Assembly: GCF_900108515.1 (NCBI RefSeq)
Contig: NZ_FNWW01000001.1
Location: 372,001 to 436,000 of the forward strand
DNA: 64,000 bases
From: Halobacillus karajensis
Lineage (GTDB): Bacteria > Bacillota > Bacilli > Bacillales > Halobacillaceae
Direction: 5' to 3'
Positions 26,354-35,157 of the stretch are shown here, one piece after another. The notes beneath the pieces are model-generated. The model had not been told where the DNA came from. It ran no database searches and worked only from the letters and a program-made list of their open reading frames with translations. The translations under genes were made by a program, and so were the position numbers. Within the stretch, counting starts at the first letter, position 1; every line of letters begins with the position of its first letter.

Positions 26354-26908
26354 ATGGAAGCGAAACGCACCAAAGAAAGTTTAGTCATTAATACAGATCA
26401 AGTGATGATTAACGACCTAAACAATTACAATACATTGTTTGGCGGTGTCCTCATGAAAAAACTGGACAATAACGCCACCTTATCTGCCAGACGACATGCC
26501 CGTGTGAAGGAATGTGTCACCGCTTCAACGGACTCCATTGATTTCTTACACCCGATTCACCAAACGGATTCTGTCTGCGTCGAATCCTTTGTCTCCTATA
26601 CAGGAAACAAATCCATGGAGATCTTCTGTAAAGTGATTGCGGAAGACATGATTACCGGCCACCGTCGCATGGCAGCGACTGCTTTCTTAACTTTCGTGGC
26701 CCTCGATGAAAATAAAAGAGCCATTAAAGTCCCTGCAGTCATCCCAGAGACAGAGGAAGAGAAATTCCTTTACCAATCTGGCGAAGAACGTGCCAAAACA
26801 CGAAGAATCCGGAGAGAGCACAGCGCTCAGCTTACCGAAATTATTAAACTAGAAAAACCATGGGAAGAAGGAGAGGATCATCATGTTGAAGTTAGCCAGT
26901 TTGGATGA
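26354..26908 (+). CDS. Acyl-CoA thioesterase (hotdog fold, YkhA type)
   Basis: A 184-residue hotdog-fold thioesterase that hydrolyses acyl-CoA to free acid and CoA. The core shows NDLNNYNTLFGGVLMKKLDN with the conserved Asn/Gly region near residues 20-39, FLHPIHQTDSV and VSYTGNKSMEIFCKV, typical of the BACH/YkhA family. The ATG at 26354 is chosen because GAGGAGGC precedes it; upstream frame extension is not protein-like. The 3' end overlaps the next gene by 26 bp, so the two are probably coupled. Confidence 0.86.
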   Translation: MEAKRTKESLVINTDQVMINDLNNYNTLFGGVLMKKLDNNATLSARRHARVKECVTASTDSIDFLHPIHQTDSVCVESFVSYTGNKSMEIFCKVIAEDMITGHRRMAATAFLTFVALDENKRAIKVPAVIPETEEEKFLYQSGEERAKTRRIRREHSAQLTEIIKLEKPWEEGEDHHVEVSQFG

Positions 26909-27254
26909 ATTGTATGAAGCGAAAAGAGACCTGGAAGAAGTCAGCCGCCGTTATCCTGATGTCTATGAAACGTTGACACATGTAGTCAGCTTCACTCGTC
27001 AACTGCAAATCAAGTATGGCTATATGGGGGCCTTACTGATGGAAGAAGACTTAGCCTCTACCTACCCGGAATTCGTCAAAGGATCCATTCTGTCTCTTTA
27101 CAAAAAAGAAGTGGACAAGCTAAAAAATCACGAGGATTTCCCTGTCGTCAAAGAAGTCTTAGATCAATATCGTGATATTGGAGACGCTAAACTATTCTTA
27201 TTGATTCTTGGAGCTAAACCGGAGCTATTAAAAGGTTCCACCATTATTAAATAA
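26883..27254 (+). CDS. Conserved-looking hypothetical helical protein, 123 residues
   Basis: A soluble, mostly helical protein without recognisable motifs, rich in Glu, Lys and Leu. It starts at ATG 26883 inside the thioesterase gene behind GAAGGAGAGG and ends just before a terminator hairpin. No family is recognised. Overlap with the thioesterase implies co-translation, so a role near acyl-CoA hydrolysis is possible but unsupported by sequence. Confidence 0.7.
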   Translation: MLKLASLDELYEAKRDLEEVSRRYPDVYETLTHVVSFTRQLQIKYGYMGALLMEEDLASTYPEFVKGSILSLYKKEVDKLKNHEDFPVVKEVLDQYRDIGDAKLFLLILGAKPELLKGSTIIK

Positions 27255-27259
27255 GAAAA

Positions 27260-27288
27260 CCGCCAGGAGGACTAGTCCTTGCTGGCGG
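27260..27288 (+). terminator. Terminator after the thioesterase pair
   Basis: CCGCCAG and CTGGCGG form a stem around a self-complementary GGACTAGTCC loop, followed by CTTGTCTTTG. It lies 6 bp after the stop of the 123-residue protein. The T tract is imperfect. Confidence 0.6.
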
Positions 27289-27407
27289 CTTGTCTTTGTC
27301 GGACATTCTTTTGGATCAGCTTCTTCGTGAGCTCGTTGTTCCTGATCCATATGTCTATGAAGCAGCAGGTGTAATGTTCTACACTTAAACTTTCACAACC
27401 TATAAAT

Positions 27408-27435
27408 AAGAACCTTGCACAAGTGCAAGGTTCTT
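27408..27435 (-). terminator. Terminator of the FAH-family hydrolase gene
   Basis: AAGAACCTTGCAC pairs perfectly over 13 bp around AA; on the minus strand it is followed by ATTTATA. It starts 7 bp beyond the stop at 27442. Confidence 0.7.
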
Positions 27436-27441
27436 CCTCTG

Positions 27442-28200
27442 TTATTTCTTCACATAGTTGGTCAGCTTTCCGATTCCTTCAATTTCTATTTCCACCTTAT
27501 CTCCAGGAGAGAGTGCGCCCACTCCCGATGGCGTCCCTGTCAAGATGACATCCCCAGGCTGAAGTGTCATCACTTCTGTTACCTTCACAAGCAGCTTTTC
27601 TATCTTGTGAATCAAATCATTGGTATTCGATTGCTGTTTGACTTCCCCATTTAAAGTAAGCTTGACACCTGTATGATTCGGGTCGAGCTCTGTTTCAATT
27701 ACAGGGCCAAGAGGTTTAAAAGTGGCAAAAGACTTCGCTCGGGTAAATTGCCCGTCTTTCTTTTGCAAATGGCGATCAGAGACATCATTCCCGATCGTGT
27801 ATCCGAACACGTAAGAGAGCGCATCCTCTTCAGATACGTTTTTCGCCTCTTTCCCAATAACGACAGCAAGTTCTGCTTCATAATCGATTCGGTGATCAAG
27901 CGTTGGAAGTTCAATTTCTTCGCCTTCGGAGATGACAGCGCTTGGTGAAACCATGAACATCATCGGTTCTTCCGGCAGCGGTTTTCCCGTTTCTTCTGCA
28001 TGGAGAGCGTAATTAAGACCGATGCCGATTACTTGAGACGGCTCGACGGGTGACAAGACAGTTACTTCATCCAGTCCATATGTAATAGAGCTTTTTTCGG
28101 CATTCCCTTTCAAGAAATCACCATTGAGCTCTGTAATCGTATCGCCTTCCAATACACCAAAGTAATTTTCTCCATCTTTTCGATAACGAAGGTATTTCAT
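27442..28200 (-). CDS. Fumarylacetoacetate hydrolase (FAH) family protein
   Basis: A 252-residue FAH-superfamily enzyme; members hydrolyse or isomerise beta-keto acids, acylpyruvates, or hydroxymuconate-type diacids with a divalent metal. Metal-site features are visible: EAELAVVIGKEAKNV with the ligand glutamates, YTIGNDVSDRHLQKKDGQF and LTGTPSGVG near the C-terminus. It is monocistronic, convergent with the thioesterase pair and divergent from the UbiA gene. Oxaloacetate decarboxylase or acylpyruvase activity is possible; the substrate cannot be set from sequence. Confidence 0.85.
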   Translation of the reverse strand: MKYLRYRKDGENYFGVLEGDTITELNGDFLKGNAEKSSITYGLDEVTVLSPVEPSQVIGIGLNYALHAEETGKPLPEEPMMFMVSPSAVISEGEEIELPTLDHRIDYEAELAVVIGKEAKNVSEEDALSYVFGYTIGNDVSDRHLQKKDGQFTRAKSFATFKPLGPVIETELDPNHTGVKLTLNGEVKQQSNTNDLIHKIEKLLVKVTEVMTLQPGDVILTGTPSGVGALSPGDKVEIEIEGIGKLTNYVKK

Positions 28201-28461
28201 ATGCTTTCCCCCTAGTGAAATGATATAGTTTTCATAATGTTCTTAATCATTAATTGTAAACTTCTTCTCTTAAAAGGAAAAGGATCGATTTCACCTACGC
28301 TTGATTCGATTCTCATTCGGGTATGTACAAGTAAGGCCACTCTTCATTTCTATTATTGAAGGCCCTGGGGGATTGGGAAACAATCCGGCGTCTCACCTAG
28401 CCCCTTTGTCTGCGGGATCGTCCACCCAATTAGAAAGACTACATAAAAGGAGTTGAAACCT

Positions 28462-29388
28462 ATGTTCAGTCAAGCCCTCTCTACCATAAAAACCGGTTGG
28501 TTATTGCTTCGATCTGTGGCCGTCATCTCTTCTAGCGTCGCCACGATCGTTTCCACCGTGTTGCCTCTATACCTTTACTTTCCCATTTCAGGCAATCAAT
28601 TGATGATTACTTTTACACTCTTAATCATCGGTGCTTTCATCATCCATGGAGGATTGACACATCTTTTGAATGATTATATCGACGATCAGTCAGGAACGGA
28701 TGCCCATAGTCCAGCCATCTTATCTGGCGGAAGCCGGGTGATCCAAACCGGTTTGATGTCTTCCCAGATGATGTGGCGCGTCGGCAAAGGGCTAATCATC
28801 CTCTTACTGATGACAACAGCCGCTTTAGCCGTCTTTGAATTTTACAAATTGTCTATCTTGTTAGCTATCGGGCTTTGGGGCGCCATTTCCTACTCTCTTC
28901 CCCCATTAAGATTAAGCTACCGCCCTTTTGTCGGGGAATGGTTCGCTACTTTTCCATCCGTTCTATTTCTTGGACTTGCCGGAGCCTGGTTAACCTTTGA
29001 TACGCTGCCAGAATGGGCGGTTCAAAATGCGGCCATTAACGCTATTTTCTGTATCGCCTGGGTGATGGTCCACCATATCCCTGATCGTGAAGCTGACCAA
29101 CAAGCCCATCCCATCAAACAGACAAGCGTCGTTTGGGCGGCAAACAAATTCGGACCTGCATTTAGCCGTCTGCCTGCTCTCTTTTACTTTGCCATTACAG
29201 GTCTGTGCGCCTTTTGGTTAGGCATGGAGCGAATATGGGCCGCGTTTGGAATGGTAGTCATTGTGGCCATCGCCATCCGTTTCATTGTCAAAATGGATGT
29301 GAACGATCCTCAGCAGGTATCCAATTATGAAAAAATCATTTTAGTTTTAGCTATGATCAACGCAGTTTGGCTAGGTATTTTTATATAG
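28462..29388 (+). CDS. UbiA-family prenyltransferase, MenA-like
   Basis: A 308-residue polytopic protein with about eight hydrophobic helices. The first prenyl-diphosphate motif is NDYIDDQSGTD (70-80) and the second is HHIPDREADQ, the paired Asp-rich signatures of UbiA enzymes that attach isoprenoid chains to aromatic acceptors in the membrane. The ATG at 28462 follows AAAAGGAG; a TTG nine bases upstream overlaps that site and is rejected. It stands alone, without men genes, so the acceptor is uncertain. Confidence 0.8.
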   Translation: MFSQALSTIKTGWLLLRSVAVISSSVATIVSTVLPLYLYFPISGNQLMITFTLLIIGAFIIHGGLTHLLNDYIDDQSGTDAHSPAILSGGSRVIQTGLMSSQMMWRVGKGLIILLLMTTAALAVFEFYKLSILLAIGLWGAISYSLPPLRLSYRPFVGEWFATFPSVLFLGLAGAWLTFDTLPEWAVQNAAINAIFCIAWVMVHHIPDREADQQAHPIKQTSVVWAANKFGPAFSRLPALFYFAITGLCAFWLGMERIWAAFGMVVIVAIAIRFIVKMDVNDPQQVSNYEKIILVLAMINAVWLGIFI

Positions 29389-29497
29389 AGTCTGATCTCC
29401 AGATTCTTTTATCAAAAGCACTCAGCTGAATCCTATACTCTTTTAGCGAGGACCACATCCTCCGGGCATGCCCCCATCCCTTCTTTACGTACAAGAA

Positions 29498-29536
29498 AAG
29501 TCAGCCCTCGTCCTTTTATTGGACGAGGGCTGACTT
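29498..29536. terminator. Bidirectional terminator between UbiA and lactonase genes
   Basis: A perfect 16-bp stem, AAGTCAGCCCTCGTCC with its complement around TTTTATT, lies between convergent genes and has flanking A/T tracts on both sides. This is one of the strongest hairpins in the window. Confidence 0.85.
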
Positions 29537-29588
29537 ATTAAAAAGGGGCACAAAATCCGCTTTCTTTTTTTCTCCAGGAGGAATGGGA

Positions 29589-30638
29589 TTAAGCACCGCC
29601 AATAAATTTCACACAAACGGGTTCTGGAACATGAACGCCCGATTGAATGAGGGATAGCTTTCCTGTAGCTTTATCTCTTTCAAACAATGTCATCGTGTTT
29701 GACTTTTGGTTTGTAGCGATAAGGAATTCTTCGGATGGGTCCAGTACAAAGTCACGCGGCCAATTGCCTTCGGTTGACGTCCATTCCATAAACGTTAATT
29801 GACCAGAGTCTTGATCCACCTTATAGACCGCAATGGAGTTATGTCCACGATTTCCCGCATAGACATATTGTCCATCTAAGGAAATATGAATCGCACTGCC
29901 ATCATTTGTTTCATTAAAGTCATCCGGGATCGTTGAGATGGTCTGTTGTTCTGTGAAACTTCCATCTTTCTCATCATAATGAAGCACAAGAACGTCTGAA
30001 CTAAGCTCGGTCATTACATAGGCGAACTTTTGATTGGGATGGAAAGTGATGTGTCTTGGTCCTGCACCAGCGGGTGTGTTGAATACTTGAACCTGAGTTA
30101 ATTTTCCATGGTCTGCAGCGTAAGTGATTACACGATCACTTCCCAGGTCAATCGCAATGACGTAGTTTTCATCTGGTGTGAAGCCTGCAAAATGCAAGTG
30201 CGGTTTTTCTTGTCGCTCATGTGGACCCGTACCTTCGTGTTCCACAACAGAAGTGGCCGGATTCAGGGATCCATCCTCCTTTGTTAGATAAGATGCAATG
30301 TTCTTTGTATGATAATTGGCTGTTACTACCGTGCTTTTCCCATGATCTACGCTCACATGGCACGGAGGAGATCCTGCAGCGGTTTGACTATTAAGTTTGG
30401 TTAACTCCCCTGTTTCCTCATTAATGGAAAAGGCCGTAACACCGCCATTTTCCCCCTGTTTCGTGACCGCATATAAATTCTGATCATCATCACTCACCGT
30501 CACATAGGTAGGGTTTTCTAATTCAGCCGCTAATTTCACATCTCTTAATTCTTTGTTGTCTGTATCAAGCGTGAACTGATACACGCCTTTACTATCCTGT
30601 TTTGTATAAGTTCCAACATATCCAACATACTTTGCCAT
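29589..30638 (-). CDS. pgl: Seven-bladed beta-propeller lactonase, 6-phosphogluconolactonase type
   Basis: A 349-residue lactonase-family beta-propeller like Bacillus YkgB, which hydrolyses 6-phosphogluconolactone in the oxidative pentose phosphate pathway. The family segments YVGTYTKQDSKGVYQF at the N-terminus, GPHERQEKPHLHFAGFTPDE near residue 140 and GAGPRHITFHPNQKFAYVMTE near residue 190 are present, with the conserved His/Arg/Glu of the active site. It is monocistronic. The 6-phosphogluconolactone role is from family knowledge; related propellers are often only generic lactonases. Confidence 0.83.
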   Translation of the reverse strand: MAKYVGYVGTYTKQDSKGVYQFTLDTDNKELRDVKLAAELENPTYVTVSDDDQNLYAVTKQGENGGVTAFSINEETGELTKLNSQTAAGSPPCHVSVDHGKSTVVTANYHTKNIASYLTKEDGSLNPATSVVEHEGTGPHERQEKPHLHFAGFTPDENYVIAIDLGSDRVITYAADHGKLTQVQVFNTPAGAGPRHITFHPNQKFAYVMTELSSDVLVLHYDEKDGSFTEQQTISTIPDDFNETNDGSAIHISLDGQYVYAGNRGHNSIAVYKVDQDSGQLTFMEWTSTEGNWPRDFVLDPSEEFLIATNQKSNTMTLFERDKATGKLSLIQSGVHVPEPVCVKFIGGA

Positions 30639-30803
30639 AATAAAACTCCTTTAAGTATTAGAATACCTCTTTCATTAGCTCCATGATCCCTGTTCATTAT
30701 CTCATAAACGAATGCACTCTCCAAAGCCCTTAAGGGACCTATGTAATGTTGCGTTCAAAGGCGAAGTAGTTCATAAATAAAATAACGGCCAGTCGTAAAA
30801 AAC

Positions 30804-30832
30804 CCTCCCTATGAATATTCTTCATAGCGAGG
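30804..30832 (-). terminator. Terminator downstream of the 72-residue gene
   Basis: On the minus strand CCTCGCTATGAA pairs with TTCATAGGGAGG and is followed by TTTTTT. It lies about 65 bp beyond the stop at 30898. Confidence 0.7.
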
Positions 30833-30897
30833 ATTCTTGCATCAAATGGTTCCATTTTCTGCAGCGCATGTAACACCTTTTCTAAAAAAGTGTCCAT

Positions 30898-31116
30898 TTA
30901 TTGTTTTTCTAAATCAAAGCCATATAAATAGGCCACTAACTTGTCAAAATCTTCGTCAGAGGAACATTCAATTTGCAAATCAATAAAGGTCATGACTACT
31001 TCTTCATCGTCAAACGGAAAATGGCTGTTATCTACGTTACTCAGAATCTCCCTATTGGAGAGTCCCTTCTCCCGTAATCCCTCAACGGCTTGCTTCATCG
31101 AAGATAATTCTGCCAT
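30898..31116 (-). CDS. Small acidic hypothetical protein, 72 residues
   Basis: A 72-residue acidic, helical protein with no recognised family, starting at an ATG behind AAGGGGGC and followed by a good terminator. Both signals support a real short transcript. The sequence has a cluster FPFDDEEVV at about residues 33-41 and no cysteines other than one. Nothing nearby suggests a function. Confidence 0.62.
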   Translation of the reverse strand: MAELSSMKQAVEGLREKGLSNREILSNVDNSHFPFDDEEVVMTFIDLQIECSSDEDFDKLVAYLYGFDLEKQ

Positions 31117-31311
31117 GTGTCTGCCCCCTTATTCGTTCTTACCTTTAATCTTTTCACGTATTATTTACGACATGATCTAGTGATTTTCCTGCTTGAAGCC
31201 CTATGAATTCTCACTAAAGGACCAGGGTTTCCTTTATATAAATAGAAGGACGCTCCGGAAAAAGCGAAACTCGACAACAGGGGACGCTTTTTCCTTAAAA
31301 AATAAAGTACC

Positions 31312-31335
31312 TGCCCCTGCTAGTGATTAGGGGCA
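31312..31335 (-). terminator. Terminator of the CoA-transferase catabolic operon
   Basis: On the minus strand TGCCCCT pairs with AGGGGCA, followed by GGTACTTTATTTTTT, 17 bp beyond the flavin reductase stop. A second stem, GGAAAAAGCG/CGCTTTTTCC, lies just beyond it (31257-31294). Confidence 0.65.
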
Positions 31336-31351
31336 AGCACTTTTCCAAAGG

Positions 31352-31960
31352 TTATTTTAAATGTTCATCAGGTAAGGAGAAAAAATGTTTACTTTCGCTG
31401 AACACATTCGCCAGACGCCCCAGCGGACGCAACTGATCCAGATCTACTTTATATTCTTCCATATAATAATCCTCCTGGATGTGATAGAAAACCATCTCGC
31501 CGATAATTAAGTGATCGCTGCCAAGCTTGATGATTTGATTTAGTTTACATTCCATTTGAATCGGGGCTTCCTTCACACGCTTGGCCTTTACTTTTTCACT
31601 ATTCATCGGTGTGAGCCCCGCTTCTGCAAATTCATCAATGTCACTAGGAAAATTCTCGGCAGATTTTTGCACTTCATTTCCTAGTGGGGTGGAAGATATA
31701 TTGATGACAAACTCTTGTGTGGATCGAATATTTTCTAACGTATCTTTGACTGTCCCTTCTCTCTCTCCCACGCCCGGTCCAACGGATATACATAACATGG
31801 GCGGGTTTCTCGATGCTACGGTAAAAAAGCTGTAGGGAGCCAAATTCAAAAGGCCCTCCGTGGATATCGTTGATACCCAGGCGATCGGGCGCGGTACGAC
31901 AGATCCTGACAATAATTTATACACGTGTTGAGTATCTAGTTCATTCGGAGAAAACTTCAT
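31352..31960 (-). CDS. Flavin reductase-like, FMN-binding split-barrel protein
   Basis: A 202-residue member of the flavin reductase / DIM6-NTAB family. The FMN-binding stretch is SVVPRPIAWVSTISTEGLLN (19-38), followed by LAPYSFFTVASRNPPMLC; these match the family closely. Such proteins reduce FMN for a partner oxygenase or act as flavoproteins themselves. It is the last gene of the leftward CoA-transferase operon, 24 bp after the MFS gene. No monooxygenase partner is in the window, so its place in the pathway is unclear. Confidence 0.83.
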   Translation of the reverse strand: MKFSPNELDTQHVYKLLSGSVVPRPIAWVSTISTEGLLNLAPYSFFTVASRNPPMLCISVGPGVGEREGTVKDTLENIRSTQEFVINISSTPLGNEVQKSAENFPSDIDEFAEAGLTPMNSEKVKAKRVKEAPIQMECKLNQIIKLGSDHLIIGEMVFYHIQEDYYMEEYKVDLDQLRPLGRLANVFSESKHFFSLPDEHLK

Positions 31961-31984
31961 GGGTTACTCAGCTCCTGTTCATGT

Positions 31985-33235
31985 TTAATAAGCAGTTCTT
32001 TCCATTTTATTTAAACGATGGAGGAGGACTATCACCATAATCATCAGAACAGAAATCATCAGCCATCCGAGCGTATACCCTTGGCTTTGATCGACAATGA
32101 GACCGAACAAAGGCGGGAAAAGGATGACCCCCAAGGAACCTAACGTAATGCTGAATCCACTGGACAAACCTGCCTGTTCTTTAGGGACAAGTTCAGAAGC
32201 CAGGTTCATCCATATCCCATTAAACCCTGATACGGCGAATCCGAACACGAAGAACAATGGAACCAGAAGTCCATACGGGGTTCCTTTAGGGAGAAAAGCG
32301 ACAACAGCGCTTATGACCAGGGTGATGATGACAATAATGACCATCACCTTCAACCGTTCTCCTCCAAAGATTCGATCACTGATCACTCCCCAGACGATTC
32401 TTCCTAGAGACCCCCCTGCTTCAGAAAAGACTAATAATAGTCCAGCTAAGACTAAATGGATCCCGATTTGCTCATAGGTAAAAAGAACAAGGTATGTATT
32501 TAAACACATTTGTGACCCATTGATCCCCATCGCACTGAGACTAATAAACAACAGCGGTTTATTTTTAGCCATAAGGGTAAGCGAGGAGAAGGTAGAACTC
32601 AGGGATGGTTTCTGTTGTTGGACAGGTGTCTCATTTTTGGGGTCCCGATACAGGACGTAGGCGATCACGCCTGCCGCTATTAATACAAAACAGGAAATCA
32701 ATACGACGGTTCGCCAGCCGTATGTCTCAGCAAGGGGAATTAATAAAATGGCTGATAGCGCCGATCCAAATGTAATGCCCATTTGTTTAATTCCCATGGC
32801 GGTTCCTCTTTTCTTTTGACTGAACCAATAAACAATGCCACGGTTTGTGGTCGGATGCATCCCTCCATACCCAATTCCACCAACCATAATAAGCAGCAGA
32901 ACGACCCAGTAGGTGGTCTGAAAGGTCATCATCAAAAAGCTGATGCCCAGGATGGAAGACATAAACGCCAATAATGGCCTGGAACCAAAACGATCCGATA
33001 AAAGGCCCATTGGAATAGAAGCAACCGCCTGCCCCAGAAATAAGGCAGACGGCAGAAGGCCAACTTGTGCTTTGGTTAAAGATAGATCCTCCTCAATGAA
33101 TACACTTAGCGGTCCAAGACTCCGCCCGATGAATGCAACCATAATCTGGGCCATAAGCAGCCACCATAACATTCGCCAAGGGCTATACGATTCTGTATGT
33201 GCTAAATCCATGGCTTCATTTCTCACTAGACTCAT
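31985..33235 (-). CDS. Major facilitator superfamily transporter
   Basis: A 416-residue, twelve-helix MFS carrier. The loop 2-3 motif GLLSDRFGSRPLLAF (78-92) is the canonical MFS signature and QMGITFGSALSAILLIPLAE lies in the first half. It resembles OFA/ACS-type anion:cation symporters for organic acids. It sits between the sodium symporter (38 bp upstream) and the flavin reductase (24 bp downstream), so the operon has two carriers, perhaps one for uptake and one for product efflux. Substrate inferred to be an organic acid. A second possible start is the ATG at residue 9. Confidence 0.82.
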   Translation of the reverse strand: MSLVRNEAMDLAHTESYSPWRMLWWLLMAQIMVAFIGRSLGPLSVFIEEDLSLTKAQVGLLPSALFLGQAVASIPMGLLSDRFGSRPLLAFMSSILGISFLMMTFQTTYWVVLLLIMVGGIGYGGMHPTTNRGIVYWFSQKKRGTAMGIKQMGITFGSALSAILLIPLAETYGWRTVVLISCFVLIAAGVIAYVLYRDPKNETPVQQQKPSLSSTFSSLTLMAKNKPLLFISLSAMGINGSQMCLNTYLVLFTYEQIGIHLVLAGLLLVFSEAGGSLGRIVWGVISDRIFGGERLKVMVIIVIITLVISAVVAFLPKGTPYGLLVPLFFVFGFAVSGFNGIWMNLASELVPKEQAGLSSGFSITLGSLGVILFPPLFGLIVDQSQGYTLGWLMISVLMIMVIVLLHRLNKMERTAY

Positions 33236-33273
33236 CTCTTTTCTATAAAACTACTTTTTGTTCCTATTCCTCA

Positions 33274-34761
33274 TTACATCCCGATCACTTGTTTCGCTTC
33301 TTTTTCTTCCCCTACAGAAACACTCACGACAAGACTTCCTATGACACAGACTCCTAGATTGATAAGAAGCCCCCATAATCCGTTCGCGACTCCGAGCAAG
33401 GAATAGTCGAATATCGTCATGACAGAAGCTATGATCGTACCTGTAAGCATCCCTGCAAATACGGCCTTAGAATGAAGACGATTCCAATACAACCCTAGAA
33501 TGAGACCTGGAGCTATTTGAATGAGAAGTTCAAATTTCAATACAAATATTTGATACAGCGTTCCCGGTGGAAACCATGCCACTAAAATAAGAATTCCTAC
33601 CGCCACAAGACCTACGAGCTTCCCTACTAGAAGCTTCTTATGCTGGGAAGCTTCAGGATTAATATACGTCCCGTATAGATCATTGGAAATGATCGAAGAA
33701 AAGGTAAGCAATACCGAATCAGCTGTTGAGACAATCGCTGCAATCACGCCACCAAACAAAAGGACCATGGCCCAATAAAAAACCACATGCTGACTCGCTA
33801 CAGCGCTCGCCATCATTCCAACTAATTGTTCAGATTCCCCTGTTGATAAACCCGGAAAAGCATTGATCCCGATAATCCCGATTATAAACACAACCCCGGC
33901 AGTTAAAAATGGCATCCAGGCCATCCGGCTGAACGAGCGTTTTAGTGTGCGTTCATTTTTCGCAGCGAATATCCGTTGAATGGCATGGGGATAAACGGCG
34001 GCCCCTATCCCAATTAAAACTAACAAACTGAACCAATTGACCACCCCAGGTCCATCAGGCACTCCTAATTTTTCAGGGGAATAAGCTTGCATGTAATCCG
34101 CTGATGTCGGCAATCCCCCAAAGTAAACGATCGAACCAATCAAAAGCATAAATACACCAAACAAGAGGGCAATGCCTTGCATCGTATCTGTATAGGCGAC
34201 CGAACGCATTCCCCCAAGCCAGCCATAAATCACCATGATGATAACGAAAAATATGACACCCACTTGGTAAGGAATCGTTCCTCCAGTTAACCCAGACACC
34301 CCTTGTCCAATCGCAACCAGTTGTTCAAGCAAATAGTTGCCTAATCCATATAACATTAATAGGGCAGCAAGAATAGTAACGGCTTTCGATTTAAAACGTT
34401 TCTCAAACCATTGAGCGGGAGTGACCAACTTATATTTCTTACCGAGCGAATATAACCTCGGAGCAAATAATAAATAGGCCATGATAATCATAATGAAGAA
34501 AGGCACCGATACTAAGTATTCAAACCCCATACGATAGGCAGAAGGAGGATAGCCAATCACGGTATTCCCACTATATTGGGTAGCAAAGAATGTGAAAAAC
34601 AATACCATAACACCAAGCCCTCGGCCACCAAGATAATATTCATCTAAACTCTGGTGGATATTTCGATTACGTAAGTACGTCGTAATCCCCACGCCCAACA
34701 TAATCAACCCATACATCAATAGAATGAGGATTCCTGACCAACCTGAAAACGCTAATTCCAT
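33274..34761 (-). CDS. Sodium:solute symporter (SSS) family transporter
   Basis: A 495-residue sodium-coupled symporter with thirteen predicted hydrophobic helices. Family motifs include YYLGGRGLGVMVLFFTFFAT near residue 42, IYGWLGGMRSVAYTDTMQG near residue 178 and AAIVSTADSVLLTFSSIISND near residue 340, the sodium-site helix. It starts 3 bp after the stop of a tiny 2-TM protein, so they are certainly co-translated. The neighbouring CoA-transferase and lyase-like enzyme suggest import of a carboxylic acid. It is not closely like the DUR3-type symporter of the urease operon. Confidence 0.87.
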   Translation of the reverse strand: MELAFSGWSGILILLMYGLIMLGVGITTYLRNRNIHQSLDEYYLGGRGLGVMVLFFTFFATQYSGNTVIGYPPSAYRMGFEYLVSVPFFIMIIMAYLLFAPRLYSLGKKYKLVTPAQWFEKRFKSKAVTILAALLMLYGLGNYLLEQLVAIGQGVSGLTGGTIPYQVGVIFFVIIMVIYGWLGGMRSVAYTDTMQGIALLFGVFMLLIGSIVYFGGLPTSADYMQAYSPEKLGVPDGPGVVNWFSLLVLIGIGAAVYPHAIQRIFAAKNERTLKRSFSRMAWMPFLTAGVVFIIGIIGINAFPGLSTGESEQLVGMMASAVASQHVVFYWAMVLLFGGVIAAIVSTADSVLLTFSSIISNDLYGTYINPEASQHKKLLVGKLVGLVAVGILILVAWFPPGTLYQIFVLKFELLIQIAPGLILGLYWNRLHSKAVFAGMLTGTIIASVMTIFDYSLLGVANGLWGLLINLGVCVIGSLVVSVSVGEEKEAKQVIGM

Positions 34762-34764
34762 GAA

Positions 34765-35022
34765 TTACCTCGCCCCTTTCTTCTCTGCCTCTTTTTCCTC
34801 TTCCTCTTCTTCCAACATCCAGTGGTACTTTAAAACGTAAGATAGAAAGGCAGACAACAATAAAGAAGCAAAAATAATCACCAGTGCCCAAAGCGGGATT
34901 CCGTAAATCAGTATTTCACCAAAGCTGGTCGGAAAATACCAAGGGGTAATGAAAGCTAATAAAACCCCAAAAACAATCCATAGTTTCCCGTTTTTGATCG
35001 GTTCTCTTTTGGGTTTGTCCAA
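34765..35022 (-). CDS. Small two-TM partner protein of the SSS symporter
   Basis: An 85-residue protein with two hydrophobic helices (about 14-30 and 40-62) and an acidic tail containing six consecutive Glu (EEEEEEKEAEKKGAR). It directly precedes the symporter gene with 3 bp between them. Small membrane partners of this kind accompany some SSS transporters, for example the DUF997/YhdT protein with PanF; exact family not certain. Role as a symporter accessory subunit is inferred. Confidence 0.65.
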   Translation of the reverse strand: MDKPKREPIKNGKLWIVFGVLLAFITPWYFPTSFGEILIYGIPLWALVIIFASLLLSAFLSYVLKYHWMLEEEEEEKEAEKKGAR

Positions 35023-35157
35023 TTTGGCGCCTCCTTAAATTCAAAATTTTCAGATTTGGAATGATATAAAATAGCCGTTCTTCACGTACACAGTCCCTTA
35101 AGAAGAAGCCGGATTCACTTTTTTCAAAAGGGCTTCCCAGATCAAAAAGATGCTCCT

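Noticed and set aside
30739-30897. A 52-codon frame immediately after the 72-residue gene (TAAATGG junction).
   Set aside because: A good terminator hairpin with six T bases lies inside it and it has no ribosome site of its own, so it is more likely chance open sequence.
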